A stretch of 16,697 bases of DNA from Candidatus Heimdallarchaeota archaeon (GCA_030628305.1 DAOVRE010000006.1:1-16697), one strand, 5' to 3'; shown: positions 1 to 7,558, numbered from the stretch's first letter. Program-made: numbers and translations. The notes: generated by a model from the sequence alone, not told the origin.

Positions 1-457
1 ACAGAACACTCATACCAGCTGCAGTACCACCAGCTGAACGTATTGGACCTGAATAATAAACTGCGAGATAATCAGTCCCATCATCATTCTGTTTAATCTT
101 GACCTTAGCGATACCCTCAATAGGAGCAGCAGTGATACTTTCGGTAATAACAGCAAGAGATGTACGTAAAGCTTGGTCTGCCAACATTTCTTTAGACCCT
201 TTAATCAATTGTTGATCACAAATTTCACCAGCAATTCTGAAAGCAACTTGTTCCCTAGATAGGTTCTGTTTCTCTAGCTCTCTGATTCTTACTCCTACCC
301 CTTCTGGACCAATCAAGCCTTCAACTCTATCAGCTATATCTTTAGCAATTGGTGTTTCGACATTAAGAGATGGATCTAATCCTTGCTTTCGAGCTTTTTC
401 AGCAATATTGTAAATTACATGTAATTGATCATTAAGACGGTCGAAATAATCTTGCAT
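1..457 (-). CDS. polD2: DNA polymerase D large subunit DP2, N-terminal part (runs off window)
   Basis: This is the catalytic large subunit of PolD, the replicative polymerase specific to archaea, which works with the small exonuclease subunit DP1. Only the first 152 codons are in the window; the family is usually over 1,000 residues. The protein begins MQDYFDRLNDQLHVIYNIAE, has the characteristic ADRVEGLIGPEGVGVRIREL stretch at about residues 42-61, and ends with the DP2 hallmark YYSGPIRSAGGTAAG at about 134-148. I chose the ATG at 457 because MQDYF begins the conserved N-terminal helix. The gene is divergent from a RuvC-like protein across a 144-base gap that contains a TATA-like element usable on both strands. 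Identification is by motif recognition and is firm; nothing can be said about inteins or later domains. Confidence 0.95.
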   Translation of the reverse strand, partial: MQDYFDRLNDQLHVIYNIAEKARKQGLDPSLNVETPIAKDIADRVEGLIGPEGVGVRIRELEKQNLSREQVAFRIAGEICDQQLIKGSKEMLADQALRTSLAVITESITAAPIEGIAKVKIKQNDDGTDYLAVYYSGPIRSAGGTAAGMSVL

Positions 458-530
458 ATTTATTGAGAGATTCTGATTCTGAGTGATTTGATTCACCAAT
501 CCGTTTTGGGCAATGTACGTGTAAACTTTT

Positions 531-542
531 TAACTTTATAAG
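531..542. promoter_or_regulatory. Candidate TATA box, readable on both strands
   Basis: The sequence around TTATAA (536-541) in ACTTTATAAGT is nearly symmetrical and lies between the divergent polD2 and RuvC-like genes. Read on the minus strand, a transcript would start near 510-515 and leave a leader of about 55 bases before polD2. Read on the plus strand, it would start near 565, which is downstream of the ATG at 551 and therefore favours the GTG at 602 as the start of the neighbouring gene. No transcription data are available; this is position and sequence only. Confidence 0.4.
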
Positions 543-601
543 TCTGTCAGATGCCAGTTTTGAGATGTAAATATTTTTTAATAGGAGAGCTTCGTTTAAC
601 T

Positions 602-1207
602 GTGATTAAGGTTACAATTGCGACTAAGAATTTTAGGTTTTTGTATACAGTTGAGAATATTCTTTCCAAAATAAATCTAATTAAAACTAATCACATTTTA
701 CCTGAGGAGTTTACAACTAATAACGTTGACGTTATTATTACGACTGAAACAGAGAAAAATGGTATCAAAAGCAACAAAACGTTCATACCAAAAGCTTTCA
801 ATTATTACTATCTCTTTTCCAACATTCTCCTTATTGCAGACAGCAAAAAGAAATTTGGTGAGGTGGTTGTTGGTATAGATCCTGGAGAAACTATAGGTTT
901 TGCCGTAATAGGAGAAGGAAAAACCATCATAGGTGTAGATGAGTTTTTTACTGCTGTTGATGCAGTAAAAGAGACCATTACAGTTTTTTTCAATGTTGAA
1001 ACAGACATCTTTAAGGTAAACATCGGTAGGGGCGGAGGGAAAATTAAAGAGGAAGTTATTAAGAGATTGAAAAGTATATTCCACGAAAAAATCCCCGTCA
1101 ATGTGATAAACGAAGATTTCACATCTCAAAATAAGAATCGTTTAACAGAAATTAGGTATAGCAAAAACATTAATGCTGCTCTTAATATCGCAAGTCGAGA
1201 GATTTAA
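602..1207 (+). CDS. RuvC/RNase H-fold protein of unknown function
   Basis: The protein (201 residues from the GTG at 602) looks like a small RNase H-fold nuclease or nuclease relative. After a roughly 85-residue N-terminal part there is EVVVGIDPGETIGFAVIGEG, the first strand with its catalytic-type Asp (residue 93) in the RuvC/YqgF/DUF460 style. Next come KVNIGRGGGK (about 138-147) and VNVINEDFTS (about 166-175), which resembles the second acidic strand of YqgF/RuvX. The C-terminal helix reads SKNINAALNIASRE, where resolvases normally carry Asp and this protein has Asn, so activity is uncertain. An ATG at 551 would add 17 residues, but a TATA-like stretch at 568-581 would give a nearly leaderless transcript at 602. 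It is divergent from polD2, which suggests a DNA replication or repair role by context only. Confidence 0.7.
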   Translation: MIKVTIATKNFRFLYTVENILSKINLIKTNHILPEEFTTNNVDVIITTETEKNGIKSNKTFIPKAFNYYYLFSNILLIADSKKKFGEVVVGIDPGETIGFAVIGEGKTIIGVDEFFTAVDAVKETITVFFNVETDIFKVNIGRGGGKIKEEVIKRLKSIFHEKIPVNVINEDFTSQNKNRLTEIRYSKNINAALNIASREI

Positions 1208-1297
1208 AAATGCTTTTGTAAACATCCCTAGTATACCAGCAAACAATTTGGTTTAAAACAAAGATTAAACGAATTTGTGTTTAGTTAGAAGCACTAG

Positions 1298-1341
1298 ATT
1301 CCAGCAAAATTGCAAAAACTGGAATATCTAAAAGTATTTAA
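1298..1341 (+). promoter_or_regulatory. Promoter with inverted repeat upstream of the MoxR gene
   Basis: The 203 bases between the RuvC-like and MoxR genes hold a TATA-like box TATTTAAA at 1334-1341, about 70 bases before the chosen ATG. Immediately upstream is a perfect 7-base inverted repeat, ATTCCAG (1298-1304) and CTGGAAT (1319-1325), separated by 14 bases. An inverted repeat next to the TATA/BRE region is a typical place for an archaeal activator or repressor site. CCAGCAAA also occurs twice (1236-1243 and 1301-1308). I see no RNA gene in the rest of this gap. Confidence 0.4.
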
Positions 1342-1410
1342 AACTTGGAAGATAAAGCTTATTGTTTCAAATTAATAGTTTGTTATAATGTTATAAGGAT
1401 AGAAATATCG

Positions 1411-2292
1411 ATGGAAGGCATTGTTAAACAGGATAAAACCATTGATGAGATGATTGAAGAAATCCAAAAGCAATTTAATATTGTTGGTAGACCAGCTGAA
1501 CTTAAGAAATGTTTAGCAGCAAAACTCGCTAACAGACATATATTGTTAGAGGGAGATGTTGGTGTGGGTAAAACCACATTGGCCCATGCACTAGCAGCTT
1601 ACTTTTCCCAAGATCTTGAAAGAGTAGATGGTGATGAAAGATACAGTTCTTCTAAACTAGTTGGTCATTTTGACCCTCCAATGGTAATTGAAAAGGGATA
1701 CGATTGGGATTCATTTGTCACAGGACCATTAACCAAAGCTATGCAACAAGGTGCCATTCTGTTCTTGAATGAATTGAATAGGATGCCAGAAGGCACACAA
1801 AACGTGCTTTTAGCTGCTATGGATGAGGGAATAATAATGATTCCAAAACTAGGCAAAGTTAAAGCTGTTGAAGGTTTCTTCATTGTTAGTGCAATGAACC
1901 CAGCGGAACTCGTAGCAACAACTCCTTTGAGTGAGGCTTTAAGAGATAGGTTCGTTTGGATAAGATTACAATATCAACCTGAAGAGGAAGAACAAAACAT
2001 TGTTCGTGTTCGAACAGGTATCAAGGATGAAAAAGTCATTAGTATGGCTGTAAAAATTGTTCGAGCAACAAGAGATTGGCCAGACCTGCGAAGAGGATCT
2101 TCCATCAGAGGAGCAATAGATTTAGCAGCAATAATTCGATTTCTAGAAGTAAATGACATTGAATCTTGGATCGATAGTGCAATAATGGCTTTAGCAACAA
2201 AAATCGAACTGGAAGATGGGGTTGAGAGTTTAGTAGAAGATGTAATTAAAGACATAGTCACTACCACTTTGCAAGATATGGATTTTTTCTAG
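1411..2292 (+). CDS. MoxR-family AAA+ ATPase
   Basis: This is a MoxR-type AAA+ ATPase of 293 residues, a class that usually acts as a chaperone with a VWA-domain partner to mature or remodel metal- or cofactor-bearing complexes. The Walker A motif GDVGVGKTT is at residues 48-56 and the Walker B ILFLNELNR begins at about 116, with Asn replacing the usual first acidic residue but keeping the catalytic Glu. Sensor 1 VSAMNPAE is at about 159-166, the arginine-finger region EALRDRFVW is at about 175-183, and a helical lid follows. I prefer the ATG at 1411 over a TTG at 1345, which would sit only a few bases after the TATA box; AAGGA at 1395-1399 may be a weak ribosome binding site. The VWA gene follows on the same strand. 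The stop codon is embedded in a slippery sequence (see 2283-2289). The substrate is unknown. Confidence 0.88.
   Translation: MEGIVKQDKTIDEMIEEIQKQFNIVGRPAELKKCLAAKLANRHILLEGDVGVGKTTLAHALAAYFSQDLERVDGDERYSSSKLVGHFDPPMVIEKGYDWDSFVTGPLTKAMQQGAILFLNELNRMPEGTQNVLLAAMDEGIIMIPKLGKVKAVEGFFIVSAMNPAELVATTPLSEALRDRFVWIRLQYQPEEEEQNIVRVRTGIKDEKVISMAVKIVRATRDWPDLRRGSSIRGAIDLAAIIRFLEVNDIESWIDSAIMALATKIELEDGVESLVEDVIKDIVTTTLQDMDFF
2283..2289 (+). other. Candidate -1 frameshift heptamer T_TTT_TTC at the MoxR stop
   Basis: In the MoxR reading frame the last codons are GAT TTT TTC TAG, so T TTT TTC has the canonical X_XXY_YYZ form and directly abuts the stop at 2290-2292. After a -1 slip, translation would continue CTA GAT GAG GAG GGG and onward without a stop into the VWA frame, passing through LDEEGDPFREDFQKPYVFRG before reaching the VWA ATG at 2352. 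I cannot see a clear downstream hairpin or pseudoknot, so this is a candidate only. Ordinary termination and re-initiation, or an indel in the T run, are the alternatives. Confidence 0.35.
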
Positions 2293-2351
2293 ATGAGGAG
2301 GGGGATCCATTCCGAGAGGACTTTCAAAAACCATATGTCTTCAGAGGAAAA

Positions 2352-3371
2352 ATGGATAAAAACAGACTTCTAGAAGCCGAAATTGTATCTGGAAAAAGAA
2401 ACCCTTCAGTTTATTCAAGTTTATCTGAAGGCATGAGTTATTATGAAATTAAAAAGCAAACTGAATTAGCTGTTGATGTTGATAATATGCCAGCTATTCA
2501 AGGCCTAGCTATTTCAAATAAATTCGCTGTTGCGGAAGCGTTAAACTCTAAGAAAGGTTATACGCTTGTTTCAAGAAGAGCATCTAAAGGCGACAGTAGT
2601 GCTCCTGAATTATTTTTTATGTTAAGGTCAGCTTTAGACGATAGAACGAGACCAATTTTTCGTCGGTTAGCAAGAAAAGTTATTTTAACAACCGCTTTTG
2701 GCGTTACAAGCCAAGGGATCAGGGGAGAAGTTTTTGAACAAACTGAATATGAGCCAGGTATAGATGAATTTGATATCGATGAAACGTTAGAAAGATTTCT
2801 GGAAAATAGAAGTAGAATCTTGAATACTGAAGACATTGTTAGTCTTGAGAGAAAGGAAAAACAAAAGACCGCAGTATTGATGTTTGATACTTCTGGTTCA
2901 TTGTATGGTGAACGATTCACAACAGCAGCTTTGACAGTTGCTGTGATGGCATACAACTTAGCACGAGATAATTTCAGCGTTGTAGTATTCAATACAAAGG
3001 CATATACTATCAAACGTATAAAAGAAAGGGTTAAGACAGACGAGCTAATTAATCGGATCCTTGAGAGCGATAGTGCAGGATATACTAATATTTCTGAAGG
3101 GTTGAAATATGGTGGTCTAGAACTCGAAAAAATCAAAAAGAGAAACAAATTTGGTGTTCTTGTTACCGATGGAGCTTTCAATAGAGGAGGCGACCCCCGA
3201 CCTTATCTAAAATATTTCCCTAAGCTTCATGTTTTAGCATTACCAAGTAAGCAAGATTGGGGAAGAAGAGTGTGTAAAGATCTTGCTAGACTCGGCAAAG
3301 GAAAGTTCTCAGAGGTTAACAGTTACAAGCAAATTCCTCGTATTCTCATGCGACTCCTTAGAGAGACTTAG
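2352..3371 (+). CDS. VWA-domain protein, partner of the MoxR ATPase
   Basis: The protein is 339 residues with a von Willebrand factor A domain in its C-terminal half. The metal-ion-dependent adhesion site is complete: DTSGS at residues 179-183, Thr at about 245 in GYTNISEGL, and Asp at about 273 in VTDGAFN. The N-terminal half (1-165) is a family-specific helical region that I do not recognise in detail. MoxR plus VWA pairs are a known two-component chaperone arrangement in which the VWA protein presents or selects the client. The ATG at 2352 is preceded by GAGG only 4 bases away. The same frame is open upstream to about 2265 and looks coding from 2289, yet it contains no ATG, GTG or TTG there, so the true N-terminus may be longer or supplied by frameshifting from MoxR. 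Confidence 0.85.
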   Translation: MDKNRLLEAEIVSGKRNPSVYSSLSEGMSYYEIKKQTELAVDVDNMPAIQGLAISNKFAVAEALNSKKGYTLVSRRASKGDSSAPELFFMLRSALDDRTRPIFRRLARKVILTTAFGVTSQGIRGEVFEQTEYEPGIDEFDIDETLERFLENRSRILNTEDIVSLERKEKQKTAVLMFDTSGSLYGERFTTAALTVAVMAYNLARDNFSVVVFNTKAYTIKRIKERVKTDELINRILESDSAGYTNISEGLKYGGLELEKIKKRNKFGVLVTDGAFNRGGDPRPYLKYFPKLHVLALPSKQDWGRRVCKDLARLGKGKFSEVNSYKQIPRILMRLLRET

Positions 3372-3375
3372 GGGG

Positions 3376-5394
3376 GTGCAAAATATCTCACCCAAAAGAA
3401 AGAAGAAAAAGAAAAATGTCCCTATTTTGGGTCCAAATACGCTTTTCTTCTGCGATAATTGTGCTTTACCAATCATCAAAGCTAGGAGTTGCCCTATTTG
3501 TGAAGGTCAAACTAAATTATTTCCTCTTACTCCCCCTTATGATGCTCGTCCTGCAATGAAGACGGATATTGTCCAGATTCGCAAACTTATCGCTGATAAT
3601 TTCGGTGACGATGTCGAAATAATAACAGAGGAAGATGTTGTTATTTTAAACCACGTTGGTTCAGAAGATTTCATGGATGAGATATTCCTCCAGAATTACA
3701 GTATTGGTGTTCGACGATTTGATATTGTCACAAATAGATGGATCATCAAACTTAGCAAAAATGGTTTATCGCTCTTAAACGGTAAATTTTCCAAGAGATG
3801 GGTCAAGGTTGGTGATGGAGCTGTTGATTATATCAAGAATGGAGCAAGTATTCTTATCCCTGGCGTTATAGATGCTGACCCAGACATTAAGATTGGTGAC
3901 TATATTGTTGTTATTAACAATAATGATGAAGTCATAGCAGGTGGGATTGCTCGTATAAATGAATCTGATAGAAAGAACATGGAAAAAGGTATTTACGCTA
4001 AAAACTACAAACCTGTCACTGAAAAATTTTCTGTTAAAAAGACCAAACTTTCCTGGGAGGAGATTGTTAAATGGAATCAATCTGAATTACAAAAAATTGA
4101 AAAAGAATCAGCTGATTTCATCATTAAAATCACAAACGACTTGCAATTACCTGTCTCTGTTTCTTACAGTGGTGGTAAAGATAGTTTAGTTACCCTTAAA
4201 CTTGTTATGGATGCCCTTCCTAACGAAGACATCAAAGTTCTTTTTGCCAATACTGGTATAGAGTTTCCTGAAACCATTAATTACGTTAAGGAAAGTAGCA
4301 AGCTTCTCAATTTCGAAGATAATTTGATTATTGAAAGTGTTTCTTCTGATCTTTTCTGGGAAGCTTTTTCTCGATTCGGTCCCCCTGGTAGAGATTTTCG
4401 TTATTGCTGCAAATTTGCCAAACTCGCTCCCATTCAGAAACTCATTGAACAGAATTTTCCTGAAGGCAAATGTGTTAGTTTTATTGGTCAGCGCAGATAC
4501 GAATCTTTCCAACGTTCTGTTACAAGCATTTGGCAGAACCAATACATCCCTAATCAGATCAATGTCTCCCCTATTCAGAATTGGACAGCTTTCATGATTT
4601 GGCTTTACATTTTTTGGAAAGATTTGCCTTATAATCCTCTTTACGACTATGGTTACGAGCGCATTGGTTGTTGGGCTTGCCCCTCGTCCAATTTAGCACA
4701 AATGCAAATCCTTGAAGAACATCATCCTAGTTTACACAATCAATTGTTTGAAGCTGTTAAGACTTGGAGAGAAGACAGGAACCTTCCCGAGGAATACTGG
4801 TCCTATGGTTTATGGAGGTTCAAGAGTTTGCCTAAGAAGATCAAAGACATTCTCCCCCCAAATTTTGAGGAAGGAAAACATTCCTATAAAGAAATGACGT
4901 TAACTTCTTTACAATTAGAGGAGAGTGGCTGTATAACACAACCTATAGCTGTTATTGGAGCATTTTCTAACAATGTTAAACTAGAGAAAGTGAATGAAGC
5001 ACTACCAATGATAGGGGAAGTGAAAACGAATCAACAAATGAACTACACAAGAATTACTGGGAAAAACTACTCAATAATACTATATGGGGATGGAACTTTT
5101 AAGATAAACTTCAAGGAAAAGGAAACGAGAACAAAAAAGGAAGTAGTAGAAGCTGTAAATGCGTTTGTATATACAATACTAAGAAGCATTGATTGCATTG
5201 GTTGTGGATTGTGTGTAGGGAAATGTAAAGAAAAAGCAATAAGAATAGATAGAGGAAAATTAGAAGTGAATAAACAACTCTGCAACCAATGCAAACAGTG
5301 TTTTGATGTATGTCCCATAGTTACAGTAGTAAATAAAGAAATAAAGAAAACCATTAGAGAAGCTATATGGTTAAAAAAGCAAGAAAATTACTAA
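3376..5394 (+). CDS. PP-loop PAPS reductase-family protein with zinc ribbon, PUA and 2x[4Fe-4S] ferredoxin domains
   Basis: This 672-residue protein (from the GTG at 3376, 4 bases after the VWA stop) combines several modules. After a Lys-rich start there is a zinc ribbon (CDNC at 26-29, CPIC at 39-42). A PUA-like domain follows at about 139-199 (VKVGDGAVDYIKNGASILIP), then the PAPS reductase/ATP pyrophosphatase domain with PP-loop SYSGGKDS at about 263-270. Cysteine motifs RYCCKF (344-345) and GCWACP (432, 435) resemble the iron-sulfur ligands of assimilatory reductases. The C-terminus has two ferredoxin cluster motifs, CIGCGLCVGKC (607-617) and CNQCKQCFDVC (636-646). PUA domains usually bind RNA, so RNA thiolation or a similar sulfur transfer is my inference rather than sulfate assimilation. 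A TTG start at 3283 would overlap VWA and adds nothing recognisable. Codon usage changes after about 4890. Confidence 0.88.
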   Translation: MQNISPKRKKKKKNVPILGPNTLFFCDNCALPIIKARSCPICEGQTKLFPLTPPYDARPAMKTDIVQIRKLIADNFGDDVEIITEEDVVILNHVGSEDFMDEIFLQNYSIGVRRFDIVTNRWIIKLSKNGLSLLNGKFSKRWVKVGDGAVDYIKNGASILIPGVIDADPDIKIGDYIVVINNNDEVIAGGIARINESDRKNMEKGIYAKNYKPVTEKFSVKKTKLSWEEIVKWNQSELQKIEKESADFIIKITNDLQLPVSVSYSGGKDSLVTLKLVMDALPNEDIKVLFANTGIEFPETINYVKESSKLLNFEDNLIIESVSSDLFWEAFSRFGPPGRDFRYCCKFAKLAPIQKLIEQNFPEGKCVSFIGQRRYESFQRSVTSIWQNQYIPNQINVSPIQNWTAFMIWLYIFWKDLPYNPLYDYGYERIGCWACPSSNLAQMQILEEHHPSLHNQLFEAVKTWREDRNLPEEYWSYGLWRFKSLPKKIKDILPPNFEEGKHSYKEMTLTSLQLEESGCITQPIAVIGAFSNNVKLEKVNEALPMIGEVKTNQQMNYTRITGKNYSIILYGDGTFKINFKEKETRTKKEVVEAVNAFVYTILRSIDCIGCGLCVGKCKEKAIRIDRGKLEVNKQLCNQCKQCFDVCPIVTVVNKEIKKTIREAIWLKKQENY

Positions 5395-5419
5395 AAAAAC
5401 AGTATCGAATATCATAACA

Positions 5420-5430
5420 TTTTTTTATAC
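5420..5430 (+). promoter_or_regulatory. T-run terminator of the PP-loop gene and TATA box of the LSM gene
   Basis: The 61-base gap holds a 7-base T run (5420-5426) that runs into TTTTATAC. The T run fits an archaeal intrinsic terminator for the gene upstream, and the TATA-like end lies about 28-30 bases before the ATG at 5456, which predicts a nearly leaderless LSM transcript. Confidence 0.45.
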
Positions 5431-5455
5431 AGACTTTGAGTTTGCTTTGATTATT

Positions 5456-5875
5456 ATGCCAGCAAACCCAAATCGTGAGTTTCTATTAGAATTAAGTGGA
5501 CTTCTTAATAAAAGAGTTAAAATTTTGTTGAACAATGAAAGAATCTATATCGGTGTTCTTCGAGGAATACAAGACAATAACTTAAATGTAGTTTTAGCAG
5601 ATGCTGACAGTAGTGGAGAGTATTATTATAGAGTTTTCATTACAGGTAGCAACATTGTTGAAATTACTTTAGCTGAAGAGCCTTTTGATTTATCAGGGCT
5701 AGCAAGCGAACTATCACAGATGTTCCAGCCTCAAAACGTAAAAGTTATTGAAGAAGCAGCAATTATTCAGGTGTTTGATAGGTTTACTGTTAGTGAAGAA
5801 GGTGTTAAAGGTACAGGACCTATCTCTGAAAGAATACAAAAGATATTTGATAAGTATAAAGCACAGACTGAATAA
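5456..5875 (+). CDS. Sm-like (LSM) protein with C-terminal extension, SmAP3-like
   Basis: The protein has 139 residues, about twice the length of a minimal archaeal Sm protein. Residues 10-75 form the LSM fold: LNKRVKILLNNERIYIGVLR (Sm1) with the conserved late Gly and D-x-x-N-N-x-N-V-V-L, then RVFITGSNIVEITL (Sm2). Residues about 80-139 form a second conserved domain, with FDLSGLASELSQMF, NVKVIEEAAIIQVFDRFTVS and VKGTGPISERIQKIF. This architecture matches the archaeal SmAP3 type, which assembles into rings and is presumed to bind RNA. I chose the ATG at 5456 rather than a TTG at 5447 because of the TATA spacing. It stands between two genes likely to modify RNA (the PUA-bearing PP-loop enzyme and TgtA), which fits an RNA-related neighbourhood. 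Confidence 0.85.
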   Translation: MPANPNREFLLELSGLLNKRVKILLNNERIYIGVLRGIQDNNLNVVLADADSSGEYYYRVFITGSNIVEITLAEEPFDLSGLASELSQMFQPQNVKVIEEAAIIQVFDRFTVSEEGVKGTGPISERIQKIFDKYKAQTE

Positions 5876-5893
5876 TACTCAATCTATAATATC

Positions 5894-5908
5894 TTTTTTT
5901 TATTATTT
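5894..5908 (+). promoter_or_regulatory. T-run terminator and TATA-like element before tgtA
   Basis: Eight T residues at 5894-5901 lead into TATTATTTT. The element lies about 27-35 bases before the ATG at 5932, which suits a leaderless start and probably also terminates the LSM transcript. Confidence 0.4.
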
Positions 5909-5931
5909 TGATTGACTCTAGGTGTAGAAAT

Positions 5932-7536
5932 ATGGACGAAATTGTAGCCACAGATTTGCATGGAAGATTAGCTAAAATCAAATTAGAAAAAGAAGACGTT
6001 ATAACACCAACTCTTTTACCTGTTTTAGATCCAAAAAACAATATTATATCAGCAGAAGAAATATCAAAGAAATTTGGTTTTAATTTCATTATCACTAGTG
6101 CATATCTATTTCTCAAACGATTTGGTTTACCTGATGATTCAATGAAAATCCACGAAATCATAGATTTTAGTGGTAATATCATGATGGATAGTGGCGCTTA
6201 CCAGATATTGGCTTATGGAGATGTAGACATAGATCCCCTTCTTTCATTAGAGATTCAAAGCAAATTAGGAACAGATGTTGGCGTAATTTTAGATGTTCCT
6301 ACTCCTCCAACTGATAGCTTTCAACAAGCTAGCCAAAAAGTAGATGAGACTATAAAACGTATTGATATTTCTCTTGAACACGTTAAAAATCATCCAGAAA
6401 CAAAATGGACACTCCCTATACAAGGTGGAAAAAACACTCAACTAATTGATAGATATATAGATGAAGTATCAGACAAAGGGTATCTAGATTTTTTTAAATT
6501 CTATGCTCTTGGAAGTGTAGTTCCCATAATGTCGCAATATGACTATGTTTCACTCTTTTCGATGATACAAACAGCGAGAAGAAAACTACCATACAACATA
6601 CCATTTCATCTCTTTGGTGCTGGTCACCCCATGATATTTCCATATATAGTAGCTTTAGGATGTGACACATTTGATAGTGCAGCTTACGTTCTCTATGCTA
6701 AAGAAAACCGTTATATGACATCTAGGGGAACTTACCACCTTTCAAATCTTATTGAACTACCATGTAATTGTGAAGTTTGTTCAAAATGGACTTCAAAGGA
6801 ATTACAAGAATTGGATAAAGAGGAAAGAGTTCGCAATTTATCTTTGCATAATCTCGCCACATCATCAGCTGAAATTAAGCAAATACGTGTTTCTTTAAGA
6901 GAAGGAAGGCTGTGGGAATTAATTGAACAAAAAGCTAAGTCACATCCTGCATTATTCAAAGCTTTCAACTATATTCTAAAAAACACTGAGAAATCTTATT
7001 GGGAACTTCTAACACCAATCACCAAGCAAGTTGGATTAAAGATATTTGACGAATTTTCATATTATCGACCTGAATTTACAAGATCAAGAAGAAAGATTAT
7101 CGAAAATTTCAGTCCACAAAGCAATCAAATGTTATTATTCTTAACCTCAGGTAGAAAGAATCCAATTGAATTACTATTTGCAAACGAAAATCTAAAGAAA
7201 ATTATCCAACAAGAATCAGAGAAAGTTGATGTTGGAATATTTTTGCCTTTCATTGGGGTTCTTCCTTCAGAATTAATTGAGACGTTCCCATTTAGTCAAT
7301 ATGTCTTTTCTAATGTTATTTCTAAGAATTTAATGGAATTAGTAAATATTGATGTTGAGAGATTTATTAAAGAAATGAAGTACGAAAAAATTATACTTTG
7401 CCATGTTGATTCAGGGAAAGAATTCATGAATCACATAAAAACAACCGAGAATCTAATATATAAAACTGTAAAAGAAGTACAATTAACTAGTCTTAAAGAT
7501 CTTTATAAGAAAAACAAATTGAATACTGAAAGCTAG
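5932..7536 (+). CDS. tgtA: Archaeosine-type tRNA-guanine transglycosylase
   Basis: TgtA exchanges guanine at position 15 of tRNA for preQ0, the first committed step of archaeosine. Numbering from the ATG at 5932 (534 residues), the catalytic domain has MDSGAYQI (Asp 86), DVGVILDVPTPP (about 115-126), GAGHP (about 229-233) and the nucleophile motif FDSAAYVLYAKENRYMT (Asp 248). The zinc site is PCNCEVC (Cys 278, 280, 283) plus His 306. The C-terminal part includes VGIFLPFIGVLPSELIETFP (about 435-454), similar to the domain shared with archaeosine synthase. Archaeal TgtA usually ends in a PUA domain at about 580 residues; I do not recognise one here, so this form seems to lack it. A TTG at 5908 would add eight residues but falls on the promoter. 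Confidence 0.92.
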   Translation: MDEIVATDLHGRLAKIKLEKEDVITPTLLPVLDPKNNIISAEEISKKFGFNFIITSAYLFLKRFGLPDDSMKIHEIIDFSGNIMMDSGAYQILAYGDVDIDPLLSLEIQSKLGTDVGVILDVPTPPTDSFQQASQKVDETIKRIDISLEHVKNHPETKWTLPIQGGKNTQLIDRYIDEVSDKGYLDFFKFYALGSVVPIMSQYDYVSLFSMIQTARRKLPYNIPFHLFGAGHPMIFPYIVALGCDTFDSAAYVLYAKENRYMTSRGTYHLSNLIELPCNCEVCSKWTSKELQELDKEERVRNLSLHNLATSSAEIKQIRVSLREGRLWELIEQKAKSHPALFKAFNYILKNTEKSYWELLTPITKQVGLKIFDEFSYYRPEFTRSRRKIIENFSPQSNQMLLFLTSGRKNPIELLFANENLKKIIQQESEKVDVGIFLPFIGVLPSELIETFPFSQYVFSNVISKNLMELVNIDVERFIKEMKYEKIILCHVDSGKEFMNHIKTTENLIYKTVKEVQLTSLKDLYKKNKLNTES

Positions 7537-7558
7537 TACAGATTCAAAGGCAAACGAG

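Noticed and set aside
698..1129. 143-residue open frame on the minus strand
   Set aside because: It lies entirely opposite the RuvC-like gene, whose IDPG and INED motifs are clear; the antisense translation shows no domain and no promoter.
1345..1410. TTG-initiated 22-residue N-terminal extension of MoxR
   Set aside because: It begins just after the TATA-like box, so it would not be in the transcript; the ATG at 1411 gives the normal family start.
2558..3181. 207-residue open frame on the minus strand
   Set aside because: It is antisense to the VWA gene with its intact MIDAS motif; the Ser/Leu-rich composition is typical of a shadow frame.
3283..3375. TTG-initiated 31-residue extension of the PP-loop protein overlapping the VWA gene
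   Set aside because: The translated segment has no similarity to the family and lies in the end of the VWA frame; the GTG at 3376 just after the VWA stop is simpler.
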